From Bacteroidota bacterium (GTDB taxonomy: Bacteria; Bacteroidota; Bacteroidia; Bacteroidales; F082): a DNA stretch of 64,000 nt. A program made the translations under genes and the position numbers. The DNA is taken from NCBI GenBank assembly GCA_018816765.1, contig JAHIUX010000073.1, positions 52,882 through 116,881 of the forward strand, in the 5' to 3' direction. Shown piece after piece: positions 1 to 8,552 of the stretch (position 1 is its first letter; the number at the start of each line of letters is the position of its first letter). The notes beneath the pieces were generated by a model. The model was not told the DNA's origin and searched no databases. It worked only from the letters and a program-made list of their open reading frames with translations.

Positions 1-1215
1 GGTGTCAAGGAGCACATCAGGGTTGGAAATGTTGAACAGCTTGCGTTGCAAATGATTCTCCATAATCTGTTGCGCATCGTGATGATTGCCCTTGATGTCC
101 AATGCCCTGGCCACATACTTTTCAACCTTGTCCGAATGTTGGTATCGGTAACTCATCTGCAGGTTATAGGAGAAATTAATTTCATCGATTAACTTCTTAT
201 CCGTGATCTGCCCCACCAGACGTGCGTTTAACGAATCACAAAATGCTTCCATATCAGTATATTGCAAATGGTAATTGACAATATTACTGAAAATGCCAAC
301 AACCACATTCATATCTGTGTTCTCAAATTTCGAAAGCTGTGCCAGGTAATCGATTTCCCACACCCGGTCAAAATTGCATTTTTCAATATGGTAAATCAGG
401 GCCGAATACAGCAGGTTTTTCACCTGGTAATCCGGATAGTAGAAATAAGCCTTCTGGCAGGATTTCAAGGCAGCTTCCGTTTCGTTTTTTTGCAGGCTGG
501 TCAGGGCTTTGTTATAGTACTGAAAGCCGGGAAGGTTATTGAACTCCGCGTCCCTCACCTCATTGAACTTTTCTTCAAAGATCTCTTCCACCGACTTGTT
601 TTTGTATTCTGACTCGCTGATGAGTTTCGAATTCCTCAGGTAATTGATATACTGCTGTTTGAACTCACCTGTGAAAATCTGCTTTTCGAAGCCCGGATTA
701 GTGGTCTCAATGACGATTGAATTTGCGCTTGGGTTTGCTACCAGATAAACATGACCCGATGAAGCCTTCACCTTGTAAGGGACATTTAACTTGCTGTAGA
801 CCATTGCATACAACATCGAGGCGGTGACACAGTTGTAGTTTCCGCTTTCAAATATTTCAGGGAAATAGACGTCTTCATTGTATTTTTTCAGGAAGCGGCT
901 ATGCACGCCTGAATATGCGAGTTTAATTTTTTTCGACATATTCTTCGATGCTATCTTTTTAACTTCCAGTTCCTTAAATATGCTTTGATAAATCTCCTTT
1001 TTCTCCGCAGCGATTTTCTCATCCATGGTGTCATCAATTGCGAGAAACAAATCCAGGGTATCGCCCTGCTGCGACATGAATTGCTGAATGGCCTTCCGTT
1101 CAAATTCGGAATGGTATTGCAGATCGGCAAACCGGATCAGGGAATCCGTTTGCGCCATAAGCCCTGATGGCAACAGCCCTAGGAGCAACAAGAATAAGTG
1201 GGTGTGGATGCGCAT
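1..1215 (-). CDS. Secreted transglutaminase-like protein with TPR-like tail (C-terminus cut by window edge)
   Basis: This is an open frame of 405 codons running off the left edge; the stop lies outside, so only the N-terminal part is seen. ATG at 1215 is followed by a signal peptide (about residues 1-21, ending LMAQ). Around residue 125 the motif NYNCVTASMLYAMV and, 26 residues later, SSGHVYLVA give the Cys129-His155 arrangement of transglutaminase-like cysteine-protease-fold domains. The following IETTNPG may carry the third polar position. From about residue 220 the protein is helical with TPR-like spacing (YYNKALTSLQKNETEAALKSCQKAYFYYP). The function is unknown; it may process or bind envelope peptides. 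I see no good TAnnTTTG element directly upstream. The family call is moderate; that this is a real gene is near certain from continuous coding and the signal peptide. Confidence 0.75.
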   Translation of the reverse strand, partial: MRIHTHLFLLLLGLLPSGLMAQTDSLIRFADLQYHSEFERKAIQQFMSQQGDTLDLFLAIDDTMDEKIAAEKKEIYQSIFKELEVKKIASKNMSKKIKLAYSGVHSRFLKKYNEDVYFPEIFESGNYNCVTASMLYAMVYSKLNVPYKVKASSGHVYLVANPSANSIVIETTNPGFEKQIFTGEFKQQYINYLRNSKLISESEYKNKSVEEIFEEKFNEVRDAEFNNLPGFQYYNKALTSLQKNETEAALKSCQKAYFYYPDYQVKNLLYSALIYHIEKCNFDRVWEIDYLAQLSKFENTDMNVVVGIFSNIVNYHLQYTDMEAFCDSLNARLVGQITDKKLIDEINFSYNLQMSYRYQHSDKVEKYVARALDIKGNHHDAQQIMENHLQRKLFNISNPDVLLDT

Positions 1216-1571
1216 ATGGTTACGTATAACAATGATATTTATCTAATTTCCAACTTCTCCATTCAGTGAAATTATCTGCCCGAAACAGATCATAACATGG
1301 AGTGTTTTTCTTCAAAAATGATTTTTTATTATGTAACACCTGTTTGTCTTCTCACCTTTGCCCACCAATGTGAATTGCATGCATTGCGGGCCTGTTTTGT
1401 CTGAAAGCATGTTATGGGGCGCCTCAACGCAGTGTTTCGGCCGGCACTGGCATGCCCATAAAGCCTGCTTGCTGTAAAATTAAGGAAATTATCGCCTTAA
1501 CAAAAAAACAACACTTTATTGTGCAATTATTTTTGTCGGGGATTAAACATCCTGGTTGAGCAACACCACAC
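1216..1571. other. Intergenic stretch, no gene seen
   Basis: This lies between the start of the transglutaminase-like gene and the end of the PAP2 gene, both on the minus strand. It is AT-rich with no convincing coding frame, no clear terminator hairpin and no TAnnTTTG element on the minus strand close to the downstream start. A TATTTTTG on the plus strand near 1527 has no plus-strand gene to serve. Confidence 0.6.
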
Positions 1572-2177
1572 TCATTTCCGGGCCTTGCGCTTTGAAGCCC
1601 TTGTCTGCAGCCATTGCTGACCTTTAAAACACAGGAAAGAGGCGCCTGCGCCCACCAGGGCGCCCATGAGCACATCGCTTGGGTAATGCACCCCAAGGGC
1701 CAGGCGCGAATAGCCCACCAGCACAGCCCAGATATAGGCAGGCACAACCACATACCAGCGGGGCCAGCACAGACTCACCGCCGTAGCCAGTGCGAAGGCG
1801 TCAGTTGTGTGGCCCGAAGGGAACGAAGGGCCTCCACCACCGCTCAGCTTCGCCAGCTCAGGATAGTGCACAAAAGGCCGTGTGCGATCGACACTGTATT
1901 TGATGATGTTGGTGAACAAAGCCGAGCCCAGCACCGAAGCAGCCAGGTAAAACGATTGCTGCCGCAGCCTGCGGTTTCTGCGTGCCAGGGCAAAGCCTAA
2001 CAGCACCACCGGCAGGCCAAAGGTGAGCGGCCCGGCGCTGTTGGTCACCCCCACCACCACGCGGTCATACTGCGGCTTGCGGCCCAAATTGATCTTCCTC
2101 AGGATGTCAATATCAGTGTGCTGCGCCTTTAGTTGCAGGGCACACAGGCAAAATAAACTGAGCAGCAGTTTCTTCAT
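1572..2177 (-). CDS. PAP2 superfamily phosphatase (phosphatidic-acid / undecaprenyl-PP type)
   Basis: This 201-residue protein has the complete PAP2 signature: K93-x6-R100-P101 (KYSVDRTRP), S121-G-H123 (PSFPSGHTTDAFA) and R158-x5-H164-x3-D168 (SRLALGVHYPSDV). The N-terminus is a signal peptide (LLLSLFCLCALQLKAQ), so it is exported or membrane-embedded. Hydrophobic segments lie around 50-65, 76-92, 125-140 and 143-160. The family dephosphorylates lipid phosphates such as PgpB-type or undecaprenyl pyrophosphate substrates; the actual substrate is not readable from sequence. It lies 99 bp downstream of the LruC lipoprotein gene on the same strand, across a short tandem-repeat spacer. Confidence 0.85.
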   Translation of the reverse strand: MKKLLLSLFCLCALQLKAQHTDIDILRKINLGRKPQYDRVVVGVTNSAGPLTFGLPVVLLGFALARRNRRLRQQSFYLAASVLGSALFTNIIKYSVDRTRPFVHYPELAKLSGGGGPSFPSGHTTDAFALATAVSLCWPRWYVVVPAYIWAVLVGYSRLALGVHYPSDVLMGALVGAGASFLCFKGQQWLQTRASKRKARK

Positions 2178-2204
2178 AAGCAGGACATAGGTGGTTTTTT
2201 TGTT

Positions 2205-2228
2205 GACGGGTTAACGGGTTTACGGGTT
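2205..2228. repeat. Tandem octamer repeat (ACGGGTT core), three copies
   Basis: Three contiguous 8-bp units, GACGGGTT, AACGGGTT and TACGGGTT, sit in the gap between the PAP2 and LruC genes. Twenty-two bases further on, 2251-2271 holds three degenerate heptamers (AGTCACC, AATAACT, AATCACA) related to the better array at 4179-4213. It is non-coding and resembles the short intergenic tandem repeats seen in Bacteroidota and cyanobacteria; its role is unknown. Confidence 0.7.
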
Positions 2229-2276
2229 GATGAGATTATTATTGATAACAAGTCACCAATAACTAATCACAACTCA

Positions 2277-3995
2277 TCAGAAAGGCACAACGACAACCTT
2301 ACCGGCTACCGGTTCGAGGTACCAGGTGGAGTTTACCGTACCACTCGATTCGGCCCAGGTCTTGAACTTGCCATAGGCGCTGGTGATGTCGGTTTTTTCG
2401 ATGGCGCACTTAAACCGCTGATCGGTAATGATTTCTATGGCCCAGGGCAGTCCGGTGGCAGTTTTGAAGTTGCCTGCATCGTTCTGGGTGTTCATCAGGC
2501 TGGCATTCATCGTTGCCGTTGCCGGGAATCCGCTGCGGTGCACCTCGTGGCCGCGGTCGCCTGTCCTGAAGAGGTAAATCTCAGGGATGAAACTGCCTGC
2601 CTGTGCATTGAAGGTCACGGTGAATTTGAGCGTGTCGGGAACGCCCACAGGGCCTTCGCCATTGTTCTGGTAGCGGTCGTTGATGGTGGCATACACATCG
2701 TTCGAGAGGATGAGGCCGTTGGTGTTGGCGGGATCGAGGGTGGCGGCACCTGAGACACCGGCAATGATGTTGGCCGGAAAGACGGTTTTGTCGGGTTTCA
2801 CGAAGCGCAGGGCGAAACCATTGTCGATGCTGGCCCCAATGGCATCAATGCTGACAGAGAAACTGGCCGTAAGCGGAGTGCCGGCAGCGTTTTTGGTGAT
2901 GGTCACCTTGTTCGACAGCACCAGGTCGTTGAAATCGAAATCGCCCAACGAAGGCCAAAGGTCTTCGAAAGCCAGTATCTGCCTGCCGCTTTCGGGGAAA
3001 TAGGAGGTATAGCTTGTGTTCGGGTCGCCCGGATAATCATCGTAGCGGTCGATGGTGCCATCGCCGTCGGCATCGCAGGAGATGTCGAAGTTATCGAGGA
3101 AATTGCCAATGCTCTGGCTGCCACCGGCCGCAGATATCGACTTGAACACAAAAAATGTCGACGTCTGCCCAACGGGCACATTGTAGGTGCCTGTGTAATG
3201 TCCCCAGGCGGTTTTGCCATCGGTCATGGTGGCCTGACGCACTGCTGTTGCAACACTTGCTCCGATGAGCACTTCTGCCACATCGACGCCCTGGCGGCCG
3301 CGATGCCATACCGACCAGCGAATGGTGGAGCCTGGCTCGAGGCACAGTTCCTGGTACAATGCAGCAACCTGGTTGGCGTTCAGCTCAAAAAACTGCCTGC
3401 CTTCCTGTGACGGAACGCCCTGAAAACCGCTCACCCACATTTCAATTTTATGATCGGTGGCGGTGGTGCTCCAGCCGGGAACGTCTGCGTCGTTGCGCAA
3501 AGCATAGCCCGAGGCCAGGTAAGGCAGTTCGCCACCCGCGTTCTGAATGGGGGTGCCGCAGCTGGTGCAGCTTACCACAGCTGTTGACTTGGTCTGCGGA
3601 TAAATATAGGTTACAGCAGGTCCGAGCAACAGGTTCATGGCGCCGGTGCCTGTGATCTTTTGGGTGTTCTCTGTCACCGGATAGTACACATAAAAGCTAC
3701 CGTCGGCCGGGAGGTTGAGCTGGAATTCGGCAATGTTATTATGTACGATGGTCCTGTCGAGCACCTTGCCATCAGCGTTTACCACCTGGATGAATTCGTC
3801 CTCAGTGGAAACATTCAGCGGATTTTCGAGTGTCACCGTGAGTGTGCCCTGAATGGCAGCAGTCCAGCTAAAGTCTTCTGAAACAATGAGGTCGGCCATG
3901 TTTCCCCTGTTGGGGTCGGGATTGTCATTGCGTTTGTTGCATCCGAAGAAGAGCAGGGATGCGGCAAGGATTGTGGCAGTAAGTCTGATTTTCAT
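2277..3995 (-). CDS. LruC domain-containing lipoprotein
   Basis: This is a 572-residue exported lipoprotein with signal peptide and lipobox LLFFGC, Cys19 being the lipidation site. A conserved stretch from about residue 305 begins with an acidic, calcium-binding-like DADGDGTIDRYDDYP. It is followed by the LruC hallmark ILAFEDLWPSLGDFDFNDLVL near residue 340 and a C-terminal beta-rich domain whose end (WAIEI, TSAYGKFKTWAES) matches the other LruC protein at 8553-11057. The middle region, including a CTSCGTP motif, is not recognised. LruC is a domain of unknown function common in Bacteroidota and some proteobacteria. Transcription probably starts from the TATCTTTG at 4039-4046. The protein is likely anchored in the outer membrane. 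Confidence 0.85.
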   Translation of the reverse strand: MKIRLTATILAASLLFFGCNKRNDNPDPNRGNMADLIVSEDFSWTAAIQGTLTVTLENPLNVSTEDEFIQVVNADGKVLDRTIVHNNIAEFQLNLPADGSFYVYYPVTENTQKITGTGAMNLLLGPAVTYIYPQTKSTAVVSCTSCGTPIQNAGGELPYLASGYALRNDADVPGWSTTATDHKIEMWVSGFQGVPSQEGRQFFELNANQVAALYQELCLEPGSTIRWSVWHRGRQGVDVAEVLIGASVATAVRQATMTDGKTAWGHYTGTYNVPVGQTSTFFVFKSISAAGGSQSIGNFLDNFDISCDADGDGTIDRYDDYPGDPNTSYTSYFPESGRQILAFEDLWPSLGDFDFNDLVLSNKVTITKNAAGTPLTASFSVSIDAIGASIDNGFALRFVKPDKTVFPANIIAGVSGAATLDPANTNGLILSNDVYATINDRYQNNGEGPVGVPDTLKFTVTFNAQAGSFIPEIYLFRTGDRGHEVHRSGFPATATMNASLMNTQNDAGNFKTATGLPWAIEIITDQRFKCAIEKTDITSAYGKFKTWAESSGTVNSTWYLEPVAGKVVVVPF

Positions 3996-4038
3996 GGCCG
4001 TGTGTGTTTTGAGTGTTCAAAGTAAACAAACAATGCTG

Positions 4039-4046
4039 CAAAGATA
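4039..4046 (-). promoter_or_regulatory. Candidate -7 element for the LruC lipoprotein gene
   Basis: TATCTTTG on the minus strand, 44 bp upstream of the ATG at 3995, matches the Bacteroidota consensus TAnnTTTG. No good -33 TTG is seen at 19-21 bp, so this is a partial promoter match. Confidence 0.45.
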
Positions 4047-4178
4047 AGGCCATTTTGTACAGATTCGTTAATTGCTGTTTTATAGTTGTTTAGCAAATCA
4101 ACTACCAAATATTCTTTCCCAGTTCGGGAAATGTTCATAATTTTGGGAATTAGCCATGTCAATTCAGACATCACAACC

Positions 4179-4213
4179 AATCACCAATCACCAATCACCA
4201 GTCACCAGTTACC
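4179..4213. repeat. Heptamer tandem repeat (AATCACC), five copies
   Basis: Five contiguous 7-bp units read AATCACC three times, then AGTCACC and AGTTACC. The array lies between divergent promoters of the LruC lipoprotein gene and mutA, about 80 bp upstream of the mutA -7 element. Heptamer periodicity without coding potential suggests a short tandemly repeated element. Weaker copies occur at 2251-2271 and at 30930-30943. Confidence 0.75.
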
Positions 4214-4292
4214 ATGGGTTCATACTGGCAGGTTCTTCTGTGAAAGTATTAACAATAATCGGGACGAATCGTTATTGTTTGGCTTTTTGTCT

Positions 4293-4300
4293 TAATTTTG
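4293..4300 (+). promoter_or_regulatory. Candidate -7 element of the mutAB transcript
   Basis: TAATTTTG matches TAnnTTTG and would place the transcription start a few bases downstream, at about 4305, which coincides with the beginning of the folded leader element at 4307. A canonical -33 TTG at 19-21 bp spacing is not evident. Confidence 0.5.
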
Positions 4301-4306
4301 CCCGCC

Positions 4307-4363
4307 TGACACAGTTTGGCTGGCGGCACCATCCGCCTGGGGGTGAATGCAAACGATGTGTCA
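4307..4363 (+). ncRNA. Structured 5' leader element of mutAB (candidate cis-regulatory RNA)
   Basis: Three perfectly complementary, nested helices occur in 57 nt. P1 pairs TGACACA (4307-4313) with TGTGTCA (4357-4363). P2 pairs GTTTG (4314-4318), flush on P1, with CAAAC (4350-4354), with a GA bulge at 4355-4356. P3 pairs GGCGG (4322-4326) with CCGCC (4333-4337). The P3 loop contains CACC (4327-4330), complementary to GGTG (4342-4345) in the 3' internal loop, so a 4-bp pseudoknot is possible. There is no U-run after it, so it is not a simple terminator. It starts where the mutAB mRNA is predicted to start and ends 41 nt before the ATG. It lacks the size and B12-box of known cobalamin riboswitches. 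The function is inference. Confidence 0.5.
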
Positions 4364-4404
4364 AGGACTAACGCTTTAAAGATGAACTGATTAAATATCA
4401 TCAT

Positions 4405-6285
4405 ATGGAGAACCACACAAAAAAACGCTTTTCCGAATTTCCGCCAGTGATGCCCGAACAATGGGAAGCACAGATACAGAAAGACCTCAAGGGAGCCGAT
4501 TACGACAAGAAACTGGTCTGGAGACCCTTGGAAGGCTTTGCGGTAAAACCATATTATACCGCTGCCGACCTTGCCAACATCAACTGGCTGAAGACTTACC
4601 CGGGTGAGTTTCCGTATGTGCGCGGAAACCAGGCCAGCGGCAACAACTGGCTTGTGCGCCAGGACATTAAGGTGACCGACATCAAGGAAGCCAACGAAAA
4701 AGCGCTCGACATCCTGATGAAAGGAGTTGATTCGCTGGGCTTTGAACTCGACTGCAAAAAGCAATATACACTGGCCGACATTGAGTTGCTGTTGAAAAAT
4801 ATCCGTGCCGACATCGCCGAAATCAACTTCCTTGGCACCGATCAGCACCAGGCCCTTGTAACCATCATCGAGCAGCTGGTGAAAAAGTACAACCGCCCGA
4901 TGGACAAGATTCACGGAAGCGTCAACTTCGATCCCATCATGCGTTTTTCGCGCCGCGGCGTTTGGTACAAAGGCGAAAACGATGATTTCGACACGGCCCA
5001 CGCCCTGGTGAAATCGGTTCAGTCGCTGCCCGTTTACCGTGTCATCGGCGTTAACGGACACATCTTCACCAATGCCGGCGCCACCATCGTGCAGGAAATA
5101 GCCTGCTCGCTTGCTGCAGGAGCCGAATACCTGACCCGCCTGACCAACAAAGGCCTGTTCATCGGTGAGATCACACCCCATATGAAATTCAACCTGGCCA
5201 TTGGACCGAACTACTTCATGGAGATGGCCAAGCTACGCGCCTACAGGCTGCTCTGGGCTAAAATCACCAATGCTTACGGACTCAATGATGCCCGCAACGG
5301 ACGCCTGTTTGTGCATGCCACCAACAGCAGCTGGAACTACACCACCTACGATCCCTATGTGAATATGCTCCGCAGCACCACCGGAACAATGTCGGCACTG
5401 CTGGGCGGTATCGACTCCTTTAAGGTGTTGCCTTTCGACATGCCTTTCGAACAACCCACCGACTTTGCCGAAAGGGTAGCCCGCAACCAGCAGCTGATCC
5501 TCAAGGAAGAATCGTACCTCGACAAGGTTGCTGATCCGGCTTCGGGATCATATTACATCGAAAACCTTACACACTCCATCGTAGAGGCAGCCTGGAAGCT
5601 GTTCCTCGACATACAGGAAGAAGGCGGCTTCCTCGCCGCCCTGAAAAACGGCAGCGTGCAGCGCTTCATCACCGAAAGTGCCCGCAAAAAAGACCTGAAC
5701 CTGGCCACACGCCGCGAAATCATGCTGGGGACAAACCAATACCCCAACTTCAACGAAACCATCAGCAGCGACTTGCCTGAGCAGGTGTTCGCTGCCGAAG
5801 ACAAGACCTCGGCAGGCGCTGAGATTGAAACCATCAAAACCTACCGCGGCGCCCAGGCTTTCGAGCGCTTGCGCTACAAAACCGACATATACAGCCGTAC
5901 AGCCCCGCGCCCAAAGGCATGGATGTTTACTTTTGGCAACCTGGCCATGCTGAAAGCAAGGTCGAACTTCGCCTCGAACTTCTTCGCCTGCGCCGGTTTC
6001 GAGGTGACTGATAACCCGGGCTTCGCCAGCATCGACGAAGGCATCAGGGCAGCCAGGGAAGTGAAGCCCGACATCGTGGTCATCTGCAGCTCCGACGAAG
6101 CCTATGCTGAATCGGCACTGCCGATCTTCGAAGCACTCAGGGATCAGGGCATCGTCGTGCTTGCAGGCTATCCGGCCGTGCTGGTCGATCAACTGAAACA
6201 GGGCGGGATGACACATTTCATCCATATGAAAAGCAATGTACTCGAAACCCTGCAACAGTTTCAGCAACTGCTCGGCATTGCCTGA
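4405..6285 (+). CDS. mutA: Methylmalonyl-CoA mutase small (beta) subunit
   Basis: This 626-residue protein is the non-catalytic partner of the MutB chain in the adenosylcobalamin-dependent mutase that interconverts (R)-methylmalonyl-CoA and succinyl-CoA in the cytoplasm. The N-terminus ([25 protein letters not shown]) and the TIM-barrel region (FLTRL-type segment [33 protein letters not shown] stretch, [11 protein letters not shown] near residue 380) are typical. The C-terminal B12-fold domain lacks the DxHxxG cobalamin motif, as expected for this subunit. It is followed after 41 bp by mutB. Length is normal for the family. The leader carries the folded element at 4307-4363. The maturation GTPase gene meaB lies far away at 58078-59175. 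Confidence 0.95.
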   Translation: MENHTKKRFSEFPPVMPEQWEAQIQKDLKGADYDKKLVWRPLEGFAVKPYYTAADLANINWLKTYPGEFPYVRGNQASGNNWLVRQDIKVTDIKEANEKALDILMKGVDSLGFELDCKKQYTLADIELLLKNIRADIAEINFLGTDQHQALVTIIEQLVKKYNRPMDKIHGSVNFDPIMRFSRRGVWYKGENDDFDTAHALVKSVQSLPVYRVIGVNGHIFTNAGATIVQEIACSLAAGAEYLTRLTNKGLFIGEITPHMKFNLAIGPNYFMEMAKLRAYRLLWAKITNAYGLNDARNGRLFVHATNSSWNYTTYDPYVNMLRSTTGTMSALLGGIDSFKVLPFDMPFEQPTDFAERVARNQQLILKEESYLDKVADPASGSYYIENLTHSIVEAAWKLFLDIQEEGGFLAALKNGSVQRFITESARKKDLNLATRREIMLGTNQYPNFNETISSDLPEQVFAAEDKTSAGAEIETIKTYRGAQAFERLRYKTDIYSRTAPRPKAWMFTFGNLAMLKARSNFASNFFACAGFEVTDNPGFASIDEGIRAAREVKPDIVVICSSDEAYAESALPIFEALRDQGIVVLAGYPAVLVDQLKQGGMTHFIHMKSNVLETLQQFQQLLGIA

Positions 6286-6326
6286 GGCAGCAGCCAATTA
6301 ATACGAATGAAAGAAACTCAGCTGAT

Positions 6327-8480
6327 ATGAAACCAAATTTTAAGAATATCAACATCACAAAAACCCCCGATATGGGTCAGACACCAGCACAGTGGGAACA
6401 CAAGAACAAGCTGGCTGCTGAGTGGGAAACACCGGAGCATATCCAGGTCAAACCCGCGTATTCAGTAGCCGACCTCGAGGGGATGGAACACTTGAACTAT
6501 GCAGCAGGGATACCGCCTTTTCTGCGTGGCCCCTACTCCACCATGTATGTGATGCAGCCCTGGACCGTGCGCCAGTATGCCGGATTTTCGACCGCCGAAG
6601 ATTCAAATGCCTTTTACCGCCGCAACCTTGCCGCCGGGCAAAAAGGCCTCTCCGTTGCCTTTGACCTCGCCACACACCGCGGTTACGACTCTGACCACGA
6701 ACGTGTTGTAGGTGATGTGGGCAAGGCTGGTGTTGCCATCGACTCCATCCTCGATATGAAAATCCTCTTCGATCAGATTCCGCTCAACAAGATGTCGGTG
6801 TCGATGACAATGAACGGAGCCGTGCTGCCTGTGATGGCTTTCTACATCGTAACCGCACTCGAACAGGGAGCCAAACTCGAAGAACTTGCCGGAACCATTC
6901 AGAACGACATCCTGAAGGAGTTCATGGTCCGCAACACCTACATCTATCCGCCCGAATCGTCGATGCGCATCATTGCCGACATCTTCGAATTCACCTCGCA
7001 GAAGATGCCTAAGTTTAACTCCATCTCCATCAGCGGTTACCACATCCAGGAAGCCGGCGCAACGGCCGACATCGAGCTGGCATACACCCTGGCCGACGGG
7101 CTCGACTATATCCGCACCGGACTCAAAGCCGGACTCGACATTGATGCCTTTGCACCCCGATTGTCGTTTTTCTGGGGACTGGGCATGAACCACTTCATGG
7201 AAATTGCCAAGCTGCGCGCTGCACGCCTCCTTTGGGCCAAAATCGTGCATCAGTTCGAACCCAAAATGGCCAAATCGATGGCACTGCGCACCCATACCCA
7301 AACTTCGGGTTGGAGCCTTACTGAGCAGGATCCGTTCAACAATGTAGCCCGCACCTGCATAGAAGCCCTTGGCGCAGCCCTCGGACACACCCAGTCGCTG
7401 CACACCAACGCGCTTGACGAAGCCATAGCATTGCCAACGGATTTCTCGGCACGTATTGCCCGCAACACCCAGATTTACCTGCAGGAAGAAACAAACATCT
7501 GCAAAGTTGTCGATCCCTGGGCCGGTTCCTACTATGTTGAAAAACTCACGCATGAGCTTGTCGAAAAGGCCTGGGCACACATCGAAGAGGTTGAAGCCAT
7601 GGGCGGCATGTCGAAGGCCATCGAAACGGGGCTTCCGAAGATGCGCATCGAAGAGGCTGCTGCGCGCAAGCAGGCCCGCATCGACTCGAACAAGGACGTG
7701 ATCGTGGGAGTGAACAAATACCGCCTCGAGAAAGAAGACCCGATCGAGATTCTCGAAGTGGACAACACTGCTGTAAGAATCTCTCAGATCAAGCGGCTTG
7801 AGCTGTTGCGTCAGGGCCGCGATGAGGCTGCCGTAAAGCAAGCCCTCGAAGCCATCACCCGTTCCTGTGAAACCGGCGAAGGCAACCTGCTCGCACTTGC
7901 CGTTGATGCTGCTGCAAAGCGCGCATCGCTGGGCGAAATCTCGATGGCCTGCGAAAAGGTCTTCGGACGATACAAAGCCGTTATCCGTTCAATATCTGGA
8001 GTTTATTCTGCCGAAACCATGGGTAATCAAAGTTATACGAAAGCCTCAGCCCTGGCTGATGAGTTTGCGAAAATTGAAGGCCGCCGCCCCCGCATCATGA
8101 TTGCGAAAATGGGTCAGGACGGGCACGACAGGGGCGCCAAGGTGGTGGCCACAGGTTATGCTGATATTGGCTTCGATGTCGACATTGGGCCGCTTTTCCA
8201 AACCCCGGCAGAAGCTGCGCGTCAGGCTGCTGAAAACGATGTTCACATCCTGGGCGTTTCGAGCCTTGCTGCAGGGCATAAAACCCTTGTTCCGCAGGTG
8301 ATCGAAGAGCTGTCCAAACTGGGCCGTCAGGATATCATGGTCATCGTGGGCGGCGTGATTCCGCACCAGGATTACCAATACCTCTATGATGCCGGTGCCG
8401 TGGCTATCTTTGGTCCGGGAACCATCATCTCCGAAGCAGCCATCAAGATGCTCGACATCCTGATCCAGATGCGGAAATAA
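6327..8480 (+). CDS. mutB: Methylmalonyl-CoA mutase large (alpha, catalytic) subunit
   Basis: This 717-residue catalytic subunit rearranges methylmalonyl-CoA to succinyl-CoA, linking propionate and succinate metabolism. Substrate-channel signatures are present ([54 protein letters not shown]). The C-terminal cobalamin-binding domain contains the base-off motif DGHDRG, with Asp598 and His600 as the lower-ligand pair, then GADIGFD-like and VGGVIP segments. It forms an operon with mutA (41-bp gap). A strong bidirectional hairpin terminator follows 23 bp after the stop. In fermentative Bacteroidota this enzyme usually serves propionate formation from succinate; the direction cannot be told from sequence. 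Confidence 0.97.
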   Translation: MKPNFKNINITKTPDMGQTPAQWEHKNKLAAEWETPEHIQVKPAYSVADLEGMEHLNYAAGIPPFLRGPYSTMYVMQPWTVRQYAGFSTAEDSNAFYRRNLAAGQKGLSVAFDLATHRGYDSDHERVVGDVGKAGVAIDSILDMKILFDQIPLNKMSVSMTMNGAVLPVMAFYIVTALEQGAKLEELAGTIQNDILKEFMVRNTYIYPPESSMRIIADIFEFTSQKMPKFNSISISGYHIQEAGATADIELAYTLADGLDYIRTGLKAGLDIDAFAPRLSFFWGLGMNHFMEIAKLRAARLLWAKIVHQFEPKMAKSMALRTHTQTSGWSLTEQDPFNNVARTCIEALGAALGHTQSLHTNALDEAIALPTDFSARIARNTQIYLQEETNICKVVDPWAGSYYVEKLTHELVEKAWAHIEEVEAMGGMSKAIETGLPKMRIEEAAARKQARIDSNKDVIVGVNKYRLEKEDPIEILEVDNTAVRISQIKRLELLRQGRDEAAVKQALEAITRSCETGEGNLLALAVDAAAKRASLGEISMACEKVFGRYKAVIRSISGVYSAETMGNQSYTKASALADEFAKIEGRRPRIMIAKMGQDGHDRGAKVVATGYADIGFDVDIGPLFQTPAEAARQAAENDVHILGVSSLAAGHKTLVPQVIEELSKLGRQDIMVIVGGVIPHQDYQYLYDAGAVAIFGPGTIISEAAIKMLDILIQMRK

Positions 8481-8503
8481 ATCTGAACCGATTTCATCAA
8501 AAG

Positions 8504-8535
8504 AAAATCCCCGACAAAACGCCGGGGATTTTTTT
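8504..8535. terminator. Bidirectional intrinsic terminator between mutB and the LruC/LamG gene
   Basis: A 10-bp stem pairs AAAATCCCCG (8504-8513) with CGGGGATTTT (8523-8532) around a 9-nt loop. It is flanked by an A-run upstream and a T-run downstream, so it can end transcription from both convergent genes. Confidence 0.9.
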
Positions 8536-8552
8536 ATTATTCCACAAGGGCT

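Noticed and set aside
1424..1753. 109-codon minus-strand frame overlapping the PAP2 gene end
   Set aside because: It is a shifted-frame shadow of the PAP2 C-terminus with Trp/Cys-rich composition and no start context.
4307..4363. Cobalamin riboswitch in the mutA leader
   Set aside because: The fold is about 57 nt, whereas cobalamin riboswitches are about 200 nt with a B12-box; no such box is seen. Retained only as an unnamed structured leader.
4249..5181. 310-codon open frame antisense to mutA, and a 412-codon one antisense to mutB (6603-7841)
   Set aside because: Both lie fully opposite strongly conserved mutase coding sequence; translations show no domain and the frames are by-products of GC-skewed third positions.
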